From Rhodospirillales bacterium (lineage in GTDB: Bacteria; Pseudomonadota; Alphaproteobacteria; ATCC43930; CGMCC-115725): a DNA stretch of 34,784 nucleotides. Shown here piece by piece: positions 32,070-34,784 of the stretch (the first letter of the stretch is position 1; each line of letters begins with the position of its first letter). The notes beneath the pieces were generated by a model. It worked only from the letters and a program-made list of their open reading frames with translations, was not told the DNA's origin and ran no database searches. Made by a program: the position numbers and the translations under genes. Location of the stretch: NCBI GenBank assembly GCA_028288725.1, contig JAQGIC010000065.1:1-34784 (forward strand), given 5' to 3'.

Positions 32070-33599
32070 ATGGAACAGTCACTCGCCGCCCGCCCCGAGC
32101 TCCTGCTGGTCGCCGACACGGTCGCGCGCGACAAAGGCATCGAGCGCGACGAGGTCCTGGAAGCGATGGAGCAGGCCATCCAGAAGGCCGGCCGCTCCAA
32201 ATATGGCCAGGAATACGACATCCGCGCCGAGATCGACCGCAAGACGGGCGAGATCAAGCTGATGCGTTTTCGCGAGGTCGCCGATCCGATCGAGAACGAA
32301 GCGACCCAGATGAGCCTGGAAGAGGCCCAGTTGCATGATCCGTCGGCCCAGGTCGGCGATTTCATCACCGACCCGCTGCCGCCGATCGATTTCGGCCGCA
32401 TTGCCGCGCAGACCGCCAAGCAGGTGATCGTGCAGCGCGTGCGCGACGCCGAGCGTCAGCGCCAGTACCGCGAGTTCAAGGACCGCATCGGCGAGATCGT
32501 CAACGGCCTGGTCAAGCGCGTCGAGTTCGGCAATGTCGTGGTCGATCTGGGCCGCGCCGAAGCCATGCTGCGCCGCGACGAGCTGCTGCCGCGCGAGACT
32601 TTCCGGCAGGGCGAGCGCGTGCGCGCCTATATCTATGACGTGCGCCCCGAGATCCGCGGGCCCCAGATTTTCCTGTCGCGCACCCATCCGCAATTCATGG
32701 CCAAGCTGTTCGCCCAGGAAGTGCCGGAGATCTATGACGGCATCATCGAGATCCGTGCCGTGGCGCGCGATCCGGGCAGCCGCGCCAAGATCGGCGTGCT
32801 CTCGAACGACAGCTCGATCGATCCGGTCGGCGCCTGCGTCGGCATGCGCGGCAGCCGCGTTCAGGCCGTCGTGGCCGAGCTGCAGGGCGAGAAGATCGAC
32901 ATCATTCCCTGGTCGCAGGACCCGGCGACCTTCGTCGTCAATGCGCTGGCCCCGGCCGAAGTCGCCAAGGTCGTCATGGACGAGGAACAGCGCCGCATCG
33001 AAGTCGTGGTGCCGGACGACCAGCTGTCGCTGGCCATCGGCCGTCGCGGCCAGAATGTCCGCCTGGCGTCGCAGCTGACCGGCTGGGATATCGACATCCT
33101 GACCGAGGCCGAGGAGAGCGAGCGTCGCACCGCCGAAGTGCAATCGCGCAGCTCTCTCTTCATCGAGGCCCTGGACGTCGACGACGTCATTGCCCATCTG
33201 TTGGTAAACGAAGGCTTCACCTCGGTCGAGGAAGTGGCCTATGTCCCGCTCGACGAACTGGCCGGGATCGAAGGCTTCGACGAAGACGTCGCGGCCGAGC
33301 TTCAGGCGCGCGCGCTCAACTTCCTCGAAGAGCAGAACGCGCATTTCGAACGGCGCCGCCAGGAACTGGGTGTCGAAGACGCGCTGGCCGAACTCGACGG
33401 CCTGAGCCTGGGCATGGTGGCCAAGCTCGGCGAGAACGGCATCAAGAACCTGGATGATCTGGGCGATCTGGCGAGCGACGAGCTGATCGAATTGCTGAAG
33501 GACGTCGCCAAGATGAGCGAAGAGCAGGCCAACGAGATCATCATGGCCGCGCGCGCCCACTGGTTCGCCGAAGAAGACGGCGCGGCACCTGAAGCTTGA
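32070..33599 (+). CDS. nusA: transcription termination/antitermination factor NusA
   Basis: A 509-aa RNA polymerase-binding factor for pausing, termination and antitermination. An N-terminal domain (about 1-130) is followed by an S1 domain ([20 protein letters not shown]), two KH domains ([20 protein letters not shown] and [20 protein letters not shown]) and two C-terminal acidic helix-hairpin-helix repeats ([40 protein letters not shown]). The ATG at 32070 gives the common MEQ start; a GTG four codons earlier (32058) is also possible. It lies 56 bases after rimP. Confidence 0.97.
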   Translation: MEQSLAARPELLLVADTVARDKGIERDEVLEAMEQAIQKAGRSKYGQEYDIRAEIDRKTGEIKLMRFREVADPIENEATQMSLEEAQLHDPSAQVGDFITDPLPPIDFGRIAAQTAKQVIVQRVRDAERQRQYREFKDRIGEIVNGLVKRVEFGNVVVDLGRAEAMLRRDELLPRETFRQGERVRAYIYDVRPEIRGPQIFLSRTHPQFMAKLFAQEVPEIYDGIIEIRAVARDPGSRAKIGVLSNDSSIDPVGACVGMRGSRVQAVVAELQGEKIDIIPWSQDPATFVVNALAPAEVAKVVMDEEQRRIEVVVPDDQLSLAIGRRGQNVRLASQLTGWDIDILTEAEESERRTAEVQSRSSLFIEALDVDDVIAHLLVNEGFTSVEEVAYVPLDELAGIEGFDEDVAAELQARALNFLEEQNAHFERRRQELGVEDALAELDGLSLGMVAKLGENGIKNLDDLGDLASDELIELLKDVAKMSEEQANEIIMAARAHWFAEEDGAAPEA

Positions 33600-33620
33600 T
33601 TTGGGCGGCCTGAACGGACG

Positions 33621-34286
33621 ATGAGTGAGACCGGCGAAATCCTCGACGGCTCGTCCGACAGGGATCTGCCGGACGAGCCGGAAACCGGTCCGCTGCGTCG
33701 GTGCATCGTCACCGGCGAGCGGCTCGCGAAGGAAACGATGGTCCGGTGCGTGGTGGGCCCCGACGGCATGATCGTGCCGGATGTCGGGGCAGCCTTGCCG
33801 GGGCGAGGTTTGTGGTTGACCAGCCGTCGCGATATAGTGGCGACTGCGGTGAAGAAACGGGCATTCGATCGGGCGGCACGTCGCTCGGTCACGATACCCG
33901 CGGATCTCGCCGATCGGATCGAGATGCTGCTGGTTCAGCGCTGCCGCGAGGCGGTTGGACTGGCCCGGCGCTCGGGCAAGGCGGTGGCCGGGTTCGAGAA
34001 GGTCGGTCAAGCCATCCGCAAGGGCGGTGTCGGTCTGCTGCTCGCGGCATCCGACGGCGCCGATGACGGACGGCGCAAGGTTGCCGGAATGGCGCCCGGG
34101 CTGCCGGTGATGGATCGGTTGAATGCCGCCGAGCTGGGCGCCGCATTCGGCCGGGATCACGTCGTGCACGGCGCGATCGGATCCGGCGCGTTGGCGGTAC
34201 GGTTGCGGTTGGATGCGGCCCGGCTTGCCGGGTTCCGCGCTGCGGCCGACGAGGCCGCGGCGGAAGAAGGACCACACCACGCCTGA
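33621..34286 (+). CDS. ylxR: YlxR (DUF448) domain fused to an L7Ae-like domain
   Basis: A 221-aa RNA-binding protein. The N-terminal YlxR/DUF448 domain (about 25-90) reads RRCIVTGERLAKETMVRCVV and VPDVGAALPGRGLWLTSRRD; YlxR homologues bind RNA and RNase P in Firmicutes. The C-terminal half (LLVQRCREAVGLARRSGKAV, then GKVAG-type GFEKVGQAIRKGGVGLLLAA) is an L7Ae/YlxQ-like fold. In Bacillus, ylxR and ylxQ are separate genes at this same place between nusA and infB; here they form one protein, as in other alphaproteobacteria. The C-terminus is Ala-rich. Begins 21 bases after nusA. Confidence 0.88.
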   Translation: MSETGEILDGSSDRDLPDEPETGPLRRCIVTGERLAKETMVRCVVGPDGMIVPDVGAALPGRGLWLTSRRDIVATAVKKRAFDRAARRSVTIPADLADRIEMLLVQRCREAVGLARRSGKAVAGFEKVGQAIRKGGVGLLLAASDGADDGRRKVAGMAPGLPVMDRLNAAELGAAFGRDHVVHGAIGSGALAVRLRLDAARLAGFRAAADEAAAEEGPHHA

Positions 34287-34469
34287 CTCGGCGCGGTTGT
34301 TGGAGTATAGCTCCGCGCACGACCGCCTCGAGGGCGATCGGGCAAGGGGCTGGTGTCGCCTGGTATCGGAGCTTCCGGGCGGGGCGAAGTTCTGGCGGGT
34401 GCGGTTGGTGCGCTCGCAATCAGGCAACGGTGCTGCGGCACCCGAGTGGATGGACGGTTTCGGGAAGAC

Positions 34470-34784
34470 ATGACGGACAGCAACGAACAAGAGACCAAGC
34501 GCCCTCTCAGCCTCGCGCGCCCCAGCGGCCGACTTGAGCTGAAGAAGCCGATTGATGCGGGCTCAGGTCAGGTCCGGCAGAGCTTCCCCCATGGTCGCTC
34601 GAAGACCGTGACGGTCGAAGTCAAAAAGAAGCGTGCGGTTGAGCCGCCGCGTCCGGGCATGCCTGCGGCCGAAGCCGTCGTGGCGCCGGTCGTGGCGCCG
34701 CCCCCGGTTGCGGCCCCGGAACCGGCACCGGTCCCCAAGGCGGCGGCACCCGTGCAGCCGGCCCCCGCGCCGAAGCCCGAACCG
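34470..34784 (+). CDS. infB: translation initiation factor IF-2, N-terminal part only
   Basis: The first 105 codons of IF-2; the GTPase domain lies beyond the window. After MTDSNEQETKRPLSLARPSG the conserved IF-2 N-terminal motif QVRQSFPHGRSKTVTVEVKK appears, then a long Pro/Ala/Val-rich, probably disordered linker. This N-terminal motif is typical of alphaproteobacterial IF-2. The ATG at 34470 follows GGGAAG closely. Its place after nusA-ylxR is the classical operon order. The 183 bases before it (34287-34469) hold no gene I can support; they may be a leader. Confidence 0.93.
   Translation, partial: MTDSNEQETKRPLSLARPSGRLELKKPIDAGSGQVRQSFPHGRSKTVTVEVKKKRAVEPPRPGMPAAEAVVAPVVAPPPVAAPEPAPVPKAAAPVQPAPAPKPEP

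Noticed and set aside
32079-34490. 800-codon minus-strand frame opposite nusA and ylxR
   Set aside because: Antisense to nusA, whose domains are unmistakable; no domain recognised in the shadow.

Overview
The window is about 34.8 kb of GC-rich, gene-dense chromosomal DNA from an alphaproteobacterium, most likely a member of the Rhodospirillales or a relative. The lineage call rests on GcrA with CcrM-type GANTC sites in front of it, a MucR/Ros-type regulator, and the gene order mucR, fur, plsC, miaB, phoH, ybeY, corC, lnt, xre, metK, trmB, then rimP, nusA, ylxR, infB, which is familiar from that class. I see no IS element, phage gene, CRISPR array, tRNA or rRNA. Two genes run off the ends: a sugar-nucleotide epimerase on the left and infB on the right.

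Left part (1-10500). A partial epimerase (minus) is divergent from an extensin-like lipoprotein peptidase. Next come gcrA, with four GANTC sites and a strong terminator, and a GNAT acetyltransferase. On the minus strand follow an M20 metallopeptidase, a MoxR ATPase and a VWA protein (transcribed in that order), then a four-gene cluster in which every product is a predicted lipoprotein (CsgG-like, a small PEGA-like protein, DUF4810, DUF799/GNA1162). A 2-oxoglutarate oxygenase and a DUF6491 exported protein lie on the plus strand.

Middle part (10600-19430). An amidase is translationally coupled to a D-threonine aldolase/D-serine dehydratase-type enzyme. The next unit is TauE/SafE permease, TIGR02186 protein, universal stress protein and a small membrane protein. 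A gene-poor stretch with palindromes and possible gene debris precedes a cupin gene. Nfu, a glutathione transferase-like protein, a RutE-like nitroreductase and a DdpX-like D-Ala-D-Ala dipeptidase follow.

Right part (19480-34784). This is a housekeeping region with very tight packing and many ATGA-type overlaps: tsaB-rimI, mucR, fur-plsC, miaB-phoH-ybeY-corC-lnt, xre, metK-trmB, a NUDIX gene on the opposite strand, then rimP-nusA-ylxR-infB behind a hairpin leader. These genes serve tRNA modification, ribosome maturation, lipoprotein acylation, SAM supply and transcription-translation coupling. Lnt would complete the acylation of the lipoproteins encoded on the left.

Repeats: two related elements of about 115 bp with long inverted ends (4432-4544 and 13203-13321), a shorter palindrome (10504-10533) and a paired palindrome that enters the end of the NUDIX reading frame (30714-30832). 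The candidates for something undescribed are the lipoprotein quartet, the M20-MoxR-VWA unit and the TauE-TIGR02186-Usp unit. None can be assigned a substrate from sequence alone.
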